NCBI RefSeq assembly: GCF_900108945.1 | Contig: NZ_FNYE01000012.1 | Coordinates: forward strand, 1-64,000 | Direction: 5' to 3' | DNA: 64,000 bases | Source: Paraburkholderia diazotrophica | GTDB lineage: Bacteria > Pseudomonadota > Gammaproteobacteria > Burkholderiales > Burkholderiaceae | Notes under the pieces: model-generated | What the model was told of the DNA's origin: nothing | The model's database searches: none | The model's input: only the letters and a program-made list of their open reading frames with translations | Shown here: positions 24,297 through 32,506 of the stretch, piece by piece | How positions within the stretch are numbered: the stretch's first letter is position 1 | How the letters are laid out: the number at the start of each line of letters is the position of its first letter | Translations under genes and position numbers: made by a program

Positions 24297-25694
24297 ATGG
24301 AATCCGCCACACGGCAACTGATATACGTATCACGAGATCCCAGCGCTGAGTTGAACACGCGTTTTCATGAGCGCGGCTGGCATGTCGAAGTCGTCGGTTC
24401 GGCGCGGGATGCGCGCCGCGCAGTGCGTGCGGGGATGGCGGCGGGCGGTCTGCTCGACCTGTCGAGCTGCTTCCAGCAGCACGAAATTGCCGCATTCGAG
24501 TCCTGCCTGACGATGCCGAACGTCGGCTGGGTCGCGACTACGATGGCCGGCCAACTGCAGGACGCCGCGTTGCGCCGGCTCGTGCGCGACTACTGTTTCG
24601 ATTATGTGACCGTGCCTTACTCGGGCGACCGGATCGTCGATTCGGTCGGGCATGCGTATGGGATGGTTTCGCTCGGCGAGCCGGCGTCGAATGACGCGTC
24701 GCCGGGCGGTTCCGAGGGCGAGATGGTCGGGTCGTGCGACGCGATGCTCGCGCTCTTCCGCTCGATCCGCAAGGTCGCGATGACGGACGCGCCCGTCTTC
24801 ATCTCCGGCGAATCGGGCACGGGCAAGGAACTGACGGCCGTCGCTATTCACGAGCGCTCGGCGCGCCGCAATGCGCCGTTCATCCCGATCAACTGCGGCG
24901 CGATTCCGCCGCATCTGCTGCAGTCGGAGCTGTTCGGCTACGAGCGCGGCGCGTTCACGGGCGCGAACCAGCGCAAGATCGGCCGCGTGGAAGCGGCGAA
25001 CGGCGGCACGCTGTTCCTCGACGAAATCGGCGATCTGCCGCTCGAAAGCCAGGCGAGCCTGCTGCGCTTCCTGCAGGAGCGCAAGGTCGAGCGGCTGGGC
25101 GGACACGGCGCGATCGAGGTGGACGTGCGGATCATCTCCGCGACCCACGTCGACATGAACACGGCGATGATCGAAGGGCGGTTCCGCTCGGACCTGTATC
25201 ACCGCCTGTGCGTGCTGCAGATCGACGAGCCGCCGCTGCGCGCGCGCGGCAAGGACATCGAGCTGCTCGCGCGGCATATGCTCGAGCGCTTCCGGAAAGA
25301 TGCGAGCCGCCGGCTGCGCGGCTTCGCGCCCGATGCGATCGCCGCGCTCCACAACTACAGCTGGCCGGGCAATGTGCGCGAACTGATCAACCGCGTGCGG
25401 CGCGCGATCGTGATGTCGGAAGGCCGTGCGATCACGGCGCGCGATCTCGAACTCGCGGAATATGTCGAAATCGTCCCCGTGTCGCTCGCGCAGGCACGCG
25501 AGGCAGCCGAAAGACAGGCGATCGAGCTGGCGCTGCTGCGCCATCGCGGGCGTCTCGGCGACGCGGCGCAGGAGCTCGGCATTTCGCGCGTGACGCTGTA
25601 CCGTTTGCTGTGCTCGCACGGCATGCGGCATATGGAAAGCGAGCCGCTCGCGCAGCACGCGGCGGGGTTGCCGTCGACGATGCCGCATCTCTGA
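24297..25694 (+). CDS. VpsR-like sigma-54 enhancer-binding protein, divergent copy (465 aa)
   Basis: Same architecture as the protein encoded at 15599-17137 but without the A/P-rich leader. A VpsR-type receiver-like domain (about 5-125, with DYCFDYVTVP) is followed by Walker A GESGTGKE (171-178), GAFTGA (about 218-223), Walker B GGTLFLDEIGDL, and a Fis-type helix-turn-helix (LGDAAQELGISRVTLYRLL). Much of the AAA+ core is identical between the two proteins, so they are recent-looking paralogues. It is divergent from the Fap-like operon across the region holding the sigma-54 promoter, the classic place for its activator. GAGAGGATC precedes the ATG. c-di-GMP sensing is a family-based inference. 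Confidence 0.9.
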   Translation: MESATRQLIYVSRDPSAELNTRFHERGWHVEVVGSARDARRAVRAGMAAGGLLDLSSCFQQHEIAAFESCLTMPNVGWVATTMAGQLQDAALRRLVRDYCFDYVTVPYSGDRIVDSVGHAYGMVSLGEPASNDASPGGSEGEMVGSCDAMLALFRSIRKVAMTDAPVFISGESGTGKELTAVAIHERSARRNAPFIPINCGAIPPHLLQSELFGYERGAFTGANQRKIGRVEAANGGTLFLDEIGDLPLESQASLLRFLQERKVERLGGHGAIEVDVRIISATHVDMNTAMIEGRFRSDLYHRLCVLQIDEPPLRARGKDIELLARHMLERFRKDASRRLRGFAPDAIAALHNYSWPGNVRELINRVRRAIVMSEGRAITARDLELAEYVEIVPVSLAQAREAAERQAIELALLRHRGRLGDAAQELGISRVTLYRLLCSHGMRHMESEPLAQHAAGLPSTMPHL

Positions 25695-25718
25695 CGCCTG
25701 CTCCCGACGACACATCGG

Positions 25719-25750
25719 GAAGCCCGGCCGGTTTGGCCGGGCTTCTTTGC
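25719..25750 (+). terminator. Intrinsic terminator after the VpsR-like gene
   Basis: An 11-bp stem GAAGCCCGGCC and GGCCGGGCTTC (25719-25729 and 25735-25745) with loop GGTTT is followed by TTTGC. It begins 24 bases after the stop codon. Confidence 0.85.
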
Positions 25751-25943
25751 TTTTGACGCGCCCTTTCCCGTTTCCTGCTGGCGATGCCGGCTCGTTACGC
25801 CGCTTCCCGCGCGAGGCGAAAACCGCGCAGGGAACACGCGTCGGGCGGGAAAGCGGCGCGATCACGGCGCTTCATGTGGCTTGCTAAAATCGGAGTTTCC
25901 CAAAAACCTCCGGTGCGCCAGGCGCACGGCCGAAGGAATCCGC

Positions 25944-26915
25944 ATGAAACAATACCTCGACCTCGTCCGCACGATCCTCGATACGGGCAGCTGGCAGGAA
26001 AATCGCACCGGCGTCCGCACGATGAGCATGCCGGGGGCGATGTTGCGCTTCGATCTGCAGCAGGGTTTCCCGGCCGTGACGACGAAAAAACTCGCTTTCA
26101 AGTCGGCGATCGGCGAGCTGATCGGCTTTTTGCGCGCGTCGCGCAGCGCAGCTGATTTTCGCGCGCTCGGCTGCAAGGTCTGGGACGGCAATGCGAACGA
26201 AAACGCGCAGTGGCTCGCGAACCCGTACCGGCAAGGCACCGACGACCTGGGCGATGTCTACGGCGTCCAATGGCGTCAGTGGCCCGCCTATAAGGTGCTC
26301 GACACCACGGCAAGCGCCAGGCTCGAAGATGCGGCATCGCGCGGCTATACGCCCGTTACCGAGTTCGAGGAGGGCGGCGTGCGCAAGGTGGTGCTGTACA
26401 AGGCGATCGACCAGCTTCGCCAGTGCCTCGATACGATCATCAACAACCCTTCCGACCGGCGGATTTTGTTTCACGCCTGGAATCCGGCCGTGCTCGAGGA
26501 AATCGCGCTGCCGGCGTGCCATCTGCTGTATCAGTTTCTGCCGAACGTGTCGAAGCGCGAGATTTCGCTTTGCCTGTACATCCGCAGCAATGACGTCGGG
26601 CTCGGCACGCCGTTCAACCTGACGGAAGGGGCGGCGCTGCTGCATCTCGTCGGCCGGCTGACGGGCTATGCGCCGCGCTGGTTCACGTATTTCATCGGCG
26701 ACGCGCACATCTACGAGAACCAGCTGGACATGCTGCAACAGCAGCTGACGCGCGAGCCCTACGAAAGCCCGACGCTCGCGATTGCCGACCGCGTGCCCGA
26801 GTTCGCGAAGACGGGTGCCTACGAGCCCGAGTGGCTGGAGAAGATCGAGCCCGCCGATTTCTCGCTGGTCGGCTACCGGCACCACGAACCGCTGACAGCG
26901 CCGATGGCGATCTGA
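25944..26915 (+). CDS. thyA: Thymidylate synthase (323 aa)
   Basis: Makes dTMP from dUMP using methylene-tetrahydrofolate. The N-terminus MKQYLDLVRTILDTGSWQ, the arginine region NRTGVRT, the active-site cysteine in LPACHLLYQF, and RSNDVGLGTPFNL are diagnostic. It is longer than the 264-residue E. coli enzyme because of an insertion after DVYGVQWRQWP, a length usual for this genus. An in-frame start 21 codons earlier is less likely than MKQYL. Its metabolic partner folA lies 10.5 kb away on the other side of the Fap-like locus. Confidence 0.97.
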   Translation: MKQYLDLVRTILDTGSWQENRTGVRTMSMPGAMLRFDLQQGFPAVTTKKLAFKSAIGELIGFLRASRSAADFRALGCKVWDGNANENAQWLANPYRQGTDDLGDVYGVQWRQWPAYKVLDTTASARLEDAASRGYTPVTEFEEGGVRKVVLYKAIDQLRQCLDTIINNPSDRRILFHAWNPAVLEEIALPACHLLYQFLPNVSKREISLCLYIRSNDVGLGTPFNLTEGAALLHLVGRLTGYAPRWFTYFIGDAHIYENQLDMLQQQLTREPYESPTLAIADRVPEFAKTGAYEPEWLEKIEPADFSLVGYRHHEPLTAPMAI

Positions 26916-26966
26916 TCTGACGCGCAGCCGGCATTCCGGCGCAGCGTAGCCCTGATGTGAAAACGT

Positions 26967-27001
26967 GAAAACGCCCACCGCGATTGCGGTGGGCGTTTTC
27001 G
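26967..27001. terminator. Strong terminator between convergent thyA and the DUF6600 gene
   Basis: A perfect 15-bp stem GAAAACGCCCACCGC and GCGGTGGGCGTTTTC with loop GATT lies between convergent genes. A and T tracts at the stem ends allow function on both strands. Confidence 0.92.
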
Positions 27002-27046
27002 TTTGTGGCGTGGCGCGCTCGCCGGTGCTGCCGGTACTGCCCGGAC

Positions 27047-29749
27047 TCAGCCGCGATGATGCTCTTCGTGGCCTCCGCCGCCCGTCGCGCGCTGTTCCTG
27101 ATGCGGCTGCGGCTGGGGTTGAGGCTGTGGATGCGGCTGCTGCGCCTGCTGCGGCGGGTGAAATTCCGGGCGAGGCTGTTGTTGTGCCTGCGGTTGCGGG
27201 TGAAATTCCGGACGCGGTTGTGGCTGTGGACGGAACTCCTGGCGTGCCTGCTGTTGCGGCTGTGGTTGGGGATGGAATTCCTGACGCGGCTGAGGCTGCG
27301 GACGGAATTCCTGGCGCGCCTGTTGTTGCGGCTGCGATTGGGGGTGGAATTCCTGACGCGGCTGAGACGCCGGACGGAAGTCCTGATGCGCCTGCTGTTG
27401 CGGCTGCGGCTGCGGCTGCGGATGAAATGCCTCGCGTCCCTGCTGCTGCGCTTCTTGCGTCGGAGGCGGCACCGGCTGCGCACGCATCTGCGGCCCGTGT
27501 TGCGGCTGACCCGGTGCGACGCCCGCGAAACTGTTCGCCGGCCGCGGCGCGTGTTCGTGCTGCTGTATCGCCTGACCGTTCTGCGGCATCACCGGACCTT
27601 GCGGCATTGCCGGGTCTTGCGGCTGCGCTGCTCCTGACTGCGGGTTGCCGCGTTGCTGGGCCATCGGCGCGTGATGCTGCGTCCACGCGGGCTCGCGCTG
27701 CTGGGCGACAGCCCGATCCTGGCGCTGCGCGCCCCCCGGCTGACCTGGTTGCGGCTGCATGCCGTTCATCTGATGACCGCCCGCGAATTGTGGAGGACGC
27801 GGCACGCCATTGCCCGGCTGACCGCGCTGTCCAGACTGCCCGGGCTGTCCGGGACGCTCGGCTTGTTGGCCAGCCATCGGCGCCGGCGCAAAGCTGCGCC
27901 CCGATTGACCTGGTATGCCGTGCTGCCGTGCATTCATCTGCGGCTCGCCGCCCGGCCGCTGGCCGCCGGGCGCACCCGCGACCGGCGCGCCCGGCATGGC
28001 GCCCGGCATCTGTCCCGGCACATGCGAGCGCACCACCCGCACGTTCGCGACGGGGCCGTTGCCGTTGAGCGTCTGTCCGCCGAAGTGCGCGGGCACGGAA
28101 GTGCGCACCATCGGCTCGCCCGCGCCCGGCACGCGACCGTGCCCGCCTTGGGCGAAGTTCTGTGCGAGCCTGTCGTGGAACGCCGCTGGCACGCCCGGAT
28201 TGCGCGTGCCGACGACGGGCCGCGCCATCACATTCGCCGGCGGCCGGTAGGCAGCGTTGCGCATCCCCGGCCCGAAGCTCTGTCTGACGGGCGCGAGATT
28301 CGGTGCACCCGCGTTGAAGCGCGCGTTGCGCCACTGCGCGGGGTCGACGCGCTGTCCAAAATGGTTCGTCGGCTGTCCGTGGACGAATGCCGTTGCGGGC
28401 ATCCCTGTGACGGCCCCCGGCGCGCGGTAGTTGACGTACGTGTTGCGGACGTTGTTATGGATATCGACGCGGTTGTTGACGATGACCGTGTTGTTCACGC
28501 GCTCGTAGTAGCGCGGGCTCCAGTCGTGATGGCGGCCCCAGTGCGGATGCCACGGCTCGCCGGGGCCGAGCGCGAACCACGCGACCCCCGTCGCCGCGAC
28601 GCCGCCGATCGCGAGATTCACGCTCCAGTCGCTGCCGCCGCCATCGCCGACGAACGCAACAAGAGCGGGCGCATACACGGGCGGCGGCTCGCTGACGACG
28701 ACGGGCCCCGGCACCCACGCCCACGCATCGTCGACATAGGCCCAGCGGCCGTAGTGATAAGGCGCGAAGCCCCACGGCGCGTCGTCGACCCACGTCCAGC
28801 CCCACGGCGCCTGCCAGACCCAGTGGCCGTCGCGATAAGGCGCCCATCCCGCAGGCTCCTGATTCGGTGTCCACACTTCGCCGTATTGCGGCGTGCTGCG
28901 CCACGTGCCGTTCGCGTCCAGGTCCTGATAGCCGGGCAGTTCACGCGATACATAGCGCGCCGAAACCGAGCGGTCCTCGGCGGCGTCGCGGCTGGCTGTC
29001 CACTCGTCGAACGGATCGGCGCCGGGCGCGCCGTTATCGCCCGTCTGCTGCAGGTCCGTGCCCGCGAAGGTGATCTGCTGTCCGGCGGCGACAGGCACCT
29101 GGCCGTTGTCGCCGTAGACGGTCGCGCTGCCTCTGCGCACCGTGACTGTCGTGCTGCTGCCGTCCGGCGCGACGTCGACGCGGTAGTCGCCGGGCCCGTT
29201 GACGCCCAGCGCGAGATTCGGCGTGTCGATCTCATACGACGAGCCCGGCGCGATCGCGCGCACGTGCGTCGACAGCGTGCCTTGAGCGACCTTCAGCTGC
29301 GTGCTGCTGTCGTCGAGATTGAGGATGTCGAGACTGGTTTGCTGGCCCATGCGCACGGCCGTCGAGCCGATGTGCAGCTCCAAGCGCGCGTTTTTGTCGT
29401 TCCACAACTGGTCGCCCGTCGTGAGCGGCCGGTTGACCTGCGCATACGACCAGTCGGACGCGCCAGCGGGCTCGGTCGTGACCGTGCCTGCCATGTAGTT
29501 CAGGCGCGCGACGCGTCCGGGCGGGTCGCTATCGGGCGTCGACTGAGGTGCCGATTGAGGTGCGGGTTGAGGTGCGGATTGCTCGACGTTCGCGGGCGGC
29601 GGCGCTTCCTGCGCCCAGGCGGCCTGCGTGGCGAGCGTCGCGAACGCGCCAGCAACGGCGAGCGCAACCAGCGACGAATGGTGCATCGCGCGGGGCGCCG
29701 GATCGTCGGCGCTGCCGGAATTCCGGCCGGGTGTGGTGAGTGTTTTCAT
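27047..29749 (-). CDS. FecR/DUF6600 exported protein with PQ-rich repeat tail (900 aa)
   Basis: A signal peptide (about 20-47, ending TQAAWAQE) is followed by a FecR-like domain (about 80-240: VARLNYMAGTVTTEP, LTTGDQLWNDKNARLELHIG). A Trp/Tyr-rich DUF6600 segment follows (about 275-350: WAPYRDGHWVWQAPWGWTWV, APWGFAPYHYGRWAYVDD). The second half is low complexity, and the last 130 residues are 24-residue tandem repeats of the QEFHPQ...QEFRPQPQPR type. The ATG at 29749 has GGAG upstream, and an earlier in-frame ATG would lack a signal-like beginning. FecR domains bind periplasmic or extracellular partners; the role of this family is unknown and a surface or envelope-stress role is only a guess. 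It converges with thyA. Confidence 0.75.
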   Translation of the reverse strand: MKTLTTPGRNSGSADDPAPRAMHHSSLVALAVAGAFATLATQAAWAQEAPPPANVEQSAPQPAPQSAPQSTPDSDPPGRVARLNYMAGTVTTEPAGASDWSYAQVNRPLTTGDQLWNDKNARLELHIGSTAVRMGQQTSLDILNLDDSSTQLKVAQGTLSTHVRAIAPGSSYEIDTPNLALGVNGPGDYRVDVAPDGSSTTVTVRRGSATVYGDNGQVPVAAGQQITFAGTDLQQTGDNGAPGADPFDEWTASRDAAEDRSVSARYVSRELPGYQDLDANGTWRSTPQYGEVWTPNQEPAGWAPYRDGHWVWQAPWGWTWVDDAPWGFAPYHYGRWAYVDDAWAWVPGPVVVSEPPPVYAPALVAFVGDGGGSDWSVNLAIGGVAATGVAWFALGPGEPWHPHWGRHHDWSPRYYERVNNTVIVNNRVDIHNNVRNTYVNYRAPGAVTGMPATAFVHGQPTNHFGQRVDPAQWRNARFNAGAPNLAPVRQSFGPGMRNAAYRPPANVMARPVVGTRNPGVPAAFHDRLAQNFAQGGHGRVPGAGEPMVRTSVPAHFGGQTLNGNGPVANVRVVRSHVPGQMPGAMPGAPVAGAPGGQRPGGEPQMNARQHGIPGQSGRSFAPAPMAGQQAERPGQPGQSGQRGQPGNGVPRPPQFAGGHQMNGMQPQPGQPGGAQRQDRAVAQQREPAWTQHHAPMAQQRGNPQSGAAQPQDPAMPQGPVMPQNGQAIQQHEHAPRPANSFAGVAPGQPQHGPQMRAQPVPPPTQEAQQQGREAFHPQPQPQPQQQAHQDFRPASQPRQEFHPQSQPQQQARQEFRPQPQPRQEFHPQPQPQQQARQEFRPQPQPRPEFHPQPQAQQQPRPEFHPPQQAQQPHPQPQPQPQPHQEQRATGGGGHEEHHRG
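27080..27430. repeat. 72-bp-period tandem repeats encoding the PQ-rich tail
   Basis: Imperfect direct repeats inside the 3' end of the DUF6600 gene. Each encodes about 24 residues alternating FHPQ and FRPQ blocks. Such arrays change copy number by slippage or recombination, so tail length may differ between strains. Confidence 0.75.
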
Positions 29750-29900
29750 GGTTGTCGCTCCGTCGGGCACGCGCGGCGCGGCACCCTGCGAAGTCACTCT
29801 ACCCGTGGCGGCTGTTTCAAGGCAGTCTCATTTGTAAGCCACTCGCGTGGCGCTGTAACAAAAGTTGTCCCGTCGAATGGCTTGTCGGACGCATCGCCCG
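29750..29900. other. Spacer upstream of the DUF6600 gene
   Basis: About 150 bases between the stop of the ArsR-type gene and the DUF6600 start. Both genes are on the minus strand. No terminator was recognised, so read-through from the regulator is possible. Confidence 0.35.
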
Positions 29901-30614
29901 TCAGTGCGATAAAAACGCGTCGAAATGACGATGGCCGGCGGGCGTCACGCGCAGGATTCGCGGCCGCTCGGTGCGCTCGACCCAGCCATTCGACGACCAC
30001 GACTTGAGCAGCGCCGCGCCGAGCGCACCGCCCAGATGCGGCCGGCGCTCGCTCCAGTCGGGGCACGTGCACGCGAAACGGCGGCGGCGCGTGCGCTGCC
30101 GCGTGACGTCGATGCCCCAGTCGGCGAGGAGCGCCGCGCCTTCGGGCGTTGCGTCGAGCGAATCGCCATGGACGGTCAGCAAGTCGCCGCCCACGAGCCG
30201 TTCGTAGACGCGCACGGCCAGTTCGCCCGCCATGTGGTCGTAGCAGGTGCGCGCGTAGCGCATGTCGACGGGCACCGTGCGCGCCGGGCGCGGCACGGGG
30301 CGCTGTGGCGCCGTGGCTTCGGCGACGTTGGCGAGCGCCTCGATGGTGGCGGCGATTTCCGCCGACGCGATACGGAAATAGCGATGACGCCCGCGCACTT
30401 CGAGCGCGAGCAGTCCGCCGTCGGTCAGCCTGGCGAGGTGCGCACTGGCCGCCGACGGCGAAAGCCCAGCGATCAGCGTCAGTTCGCCTGCGGGACGCGC
30501 GGTGCCGTCCATCAGCGCCCACAGCATCGCGGCGCGGCCCGGGTCGGCGAGCAGCGCGCCGATGCGGCTCAGGCCCGGAAAGTGATTCGGTTCGGAAGGA
30601 AGCAGTGCAGCCAT
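29901..30614 (-). CDS. ArsR-family winged-helix transcriptional regulator (237 aa)
   Basis: The N-terminal 90 residues form an ArsR-type winged helix (LADPGRAAMLWALMDGTARP, LIAGLSPSAASAHLARLTDG, and the wing LLALEVRGRHRYFRIAS). A roughly 140-residue C-terminal extension has RYARTCYDHMAGELAVRVYE and a Cys/Trp-containing patch (RRFACTCPDWSERRPHLGG), as in the longer ArsR proteins of this family. No metal-site cysteines of the classic CxC helix type are in the DNA-recognition helix. The ligand is unknown. Its ribosome binding site lies in the dispersed repeat copy B. It sits upstream of, and in line with, the DUF6600 gene. Confidence 0.85.
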   Translation of the reverse strand: MAALLPSEPNHFPGLSRIGALLADPGRAAMLWALMDGTARPAGELTLIAGLSPSAASAHLARLTDGGLLALEVRGRHRYFRIASAEIAATIEALANVAEATAPQRPVPRPARTVPVDMRYARTCYDHMAGELAVRVYERLVGGDLLTVHGDSLDATPEGAALLADWGIDVTRQRTRRRRFACTCPDWSERRPHLGGALGAALLKSWSSNGWVERTERPRILRVTPAGHRHFDAFLSH

Positions 30615-30619
30615 GTGGA

Positions 30620-30775
30620 TCTCCTGTCGACCAGAGTTAGCGCTTTAGCGCTTACTCTGGTCCCATGCAGAGCGGTCGACCCGAGTTAGCGCTTTAGCTG
30701 TCGGCTGGAGTTGGTGCGTTAGCACTTACTCCAGCCCCATGCAAAGCACTCGCTCGGGCCCCATGCAAAGCAGCC
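30620..30775. repeat. Dispersed palindromic repeat, copy B, carrying the ribosome binding site of the ArsR-type gene
   Basis: Related to copy A at 20264-20425, with one extra unit at about 30633-30680 that forms a hairpin (GAGTTAGCGCT-TT-AGCGCTTACTC). Shared blocks are TCTCCTGTCGACC (30620-30632), CTGTCGGCTGG (30698-30708) and TTAGCACTTAC (30719-30729). CCCATGCA(A/G)AGC motifs recur three times. As in copy A, the element reads GGTCGACAGGAGA on the minus strand, five bases before an ATG. Confidence 0.85.
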
Positions 30776-30941
30776 GTAGTCAATCGGCTCATGGCTTTCA
30801 CTCTACCCGCGATGCGCATTCGATGTTTCAGCATGTCGTGAACTGTCGCGTGCGCCGCAGCGCCCCGCCGATCTGCGGGCGCAAACACCGCCAGGCTAAA
30901 ATCGGAGCGCTTTCTCCAGTTTTCGAGTGAACGACGCAGTC

Positions 30942-31082
30942 ATGAAAATCCTCTTCTCCGTGGTCGCGGCCCTGGTCCTGTGCAGCGCATGCGCGCAGGG
31001 CGGGGCGGGCCCGTCGTCGACCGGATCGGGCAGCATTACGATGTACGGCACGATCGACACAGGCATCACCGTTCGCAACTGA
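30942..31082 (+). CDS. Small putative lipoprotein with porin-like motif (46 aa)
   Basis: A short frame with ATG at 30942. The N-terminus MKILFSVVAALVLCSACAQG has a hydrophobic core and a lipobox-like CSAC, so Cys17 may be lipidated. The rest is Gly/Ser-rich and ends SGSITMYGTIDTGITVRN. SxTxYGxxDxGI is the first beta-strand motif of mature betaproteobacterial porins, so this looks like a signal peptide joined to a single porin strand. It may be a genuine tiny lipoprotein (similar short proteins seem to occur in the genus) or a relic. No strong ribosome binding site is evident. Confidence 0.5.
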   Translation: MKILFSVVAALVLCSACAQGGAGPSSTGSGSITMYGTIDTGITVRN

Positions 31083-31215
31083 CGCCTCCGGCGGCGCGGT
31101 CGCTACGGATGTACCGATGTGCGCCGCGTGGCAGGAATTGATGCATCATTGACGCTTCTGCCACGGCGACCGATGTAACGATGTGCGCATCGTCACCCCG
31201 CCCGCGAGGCTACCG

Positions 31216-32472
31216 ATGCCGTCACCTTCCGCCGCTTCCGATGTTCCCAGCCGCGCCACCGGCCGTGCCGATCCGCATGGCCGCCGCGCCGCGCGTGTGC
31301 TGGCCGTTTGCCAGGCGCTCTACACGTCGTCGGTGTCGATCGATCTGACGCTGACGGGGCTTGTCGGCTACACGCTTGCCGACGATAAGTCGCTCGCCAC
31401 GCTGCCGTTTTCGCTGATCACCGTCGCCGCCGCGCTGACGACCGTATGCGCGTCATTCCTGATGGCGCGCGTCGGACGGCGCGCGGGCTTCATGCTCGGC
31501 GCGGGCGTCGGCGCGGCGGGCGGCGCGATCTCCGTGTACGCGATCTTTCATCACAGCTTCTGGGCGTTCTGCGCGGGCACGGCCACCGTCGGCGTGTTTC
31601 AGGCCTTCGCCCAGTACTACCGGCTCGCCGCCGCGGACGCCGTTTCCGCCGACATCAAGAGCCGCGCAATTTCGACCGTGCTGACGGGCGGCGTCGTCGC
31701 GGCCGTGCTCGGTCCGGCGTTGGCCGCGTGGAGCAAGGACTGGCTCGCGCCCGTTGCGTTTGCCGGCTCGTATGCGCTCGTGACAGTGCTCGCGCTGCTG
31801 TCGATGGCGCTCGTCGCCGCGCTGTATCGCGATGCTGCGCCGCATGCGGACGTCGCGGCGCAGCGAGAGCCTGCGCGGCCCTGGCGCGCGATCGTCCGGC
31901 AGCCGATCTTCGTGGCCGCGCTTGCGAACAACGCGCTCGGCTACGCGGTGATGATGTTCGTGATGACGGCGACGCCGATCGCCGCCGTCGCGTGCGGACA
32001 CTCGATCGGCGACGGCGCGCAGATCATCCAGTGGCATCTGGTCGGCATGTTCGCGCCGTCGTTCTTCTCGGCGCGCCTGATCGCGCGCTTCGGCGTGCTG
32101 CGCGTGATCGGCGCGGGCATCGTGCTGTCGGCGCTGTGCGGCGTGCTTGCGCTGCGCTCGACCGACCTGCCGCATTTCTACGCGGCGCTCGCGTGCCTGG
32201 GCGTCGGCTGGAACCTGATGTTCGTCGGCGGCACGACGCTGCTCGCGCAATCGTACCGTCCGTCCGAGCGCGCGAAGACCCAGGCGACGAGCGAGTTCAC
32301 GACTTTCGCGTTCTCGGCGCTCGGCTCGCTGTGCGCGGGCCAGATGCTCGCGCATTTCGGCTGGACGGCCATCAACGCAGCGATTTTTCCGTTTCTCGGG
32401 CTCGCCGCGCTGGCGACGCTGGCCTTCGCGTGGTCGCAAAGACGTTCGCCGCTGCCGGCGTCGGGCATGTGA
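31216..32472 (+). CDS. Major facilitator superfamily transporter (418 aa)
   Basis: Twelve hydrophobic segments in two halves. The cytoplasmic loop 2-3 motif appears as MARVGRRAGFMLG. YYRLAAADAVSADIKSRAIS and GGTTLLAQSYRPSERAKTQA are shared by a Burkholderia-common MFS branch with unknown substrate. The ATG at 31216 has GAGG six bases upstream; a GTG 11 codons earlier lacks one. A GlxA-type regulator follows 34 bases downstream on the same strand. Confidence 0.88.
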   Translation: MPSPSAASDVPSRATGRADPHGRRAARVLAVCQALYTSSVSIDLTLTGLVGYTLADDKSLATLPFSLITVAAALTTVCASFLMARVGRRAGFMLGAGVGAAGGAISVYAIFHHSFWAFCAGTATVGVFQAFAQYYRLAAADAVSADIKSRAISTVLTGGVVAAVLGPALAAWSKDWLAPVAFAGSYALVTVLALLSMALVAALYRDAAPHADVAAQREPARPWRAIVRQPIFVAALANNALGYAVMMFVMTATPIAAVACGHSIGDGAQIIQWHLVGMFAPSFFSARLIARFGVLRVIGAGIVLSALCGVLALRSTDLPHFYAALACLGVGWNLMFVGGTTLLAQSYRPSERAKTQATSEFTTFAFSALGSLCAGQMLAHFGWTAINAAIFPFLGLAALATLAFAWSQRRSPLPASGM

Positions 32473-32506
32473 ACGGATTCCTTTACCCGTGAAAAGGGAC
32501 GACACG

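Noticed and set aside
14955..25944. Genomic island with integrase or attachment sites around the Fap-like locus
   Set aside because: No integrase, transposase, tRNA boundary or direct repeat was found at either edge, and base composition looks similar apart from the AT-richer promoter region.
26965..30007. Long plus-strand frames across the DUF6600 gene
   Set aside because: These are shadows caused by GC-rich, repetitive coding sequence; the minus strand has a signal peptide, FecR/DUF6600 motifs and a ribosome binding site.
31107..31187. Repeated GATGTA(C/A)CGATGTGCGC motif before the MFS gene
   Set aside because: There are only two short copies 64 bases apart and no pairing or known operator match; this is likely chance or a minor duplication.
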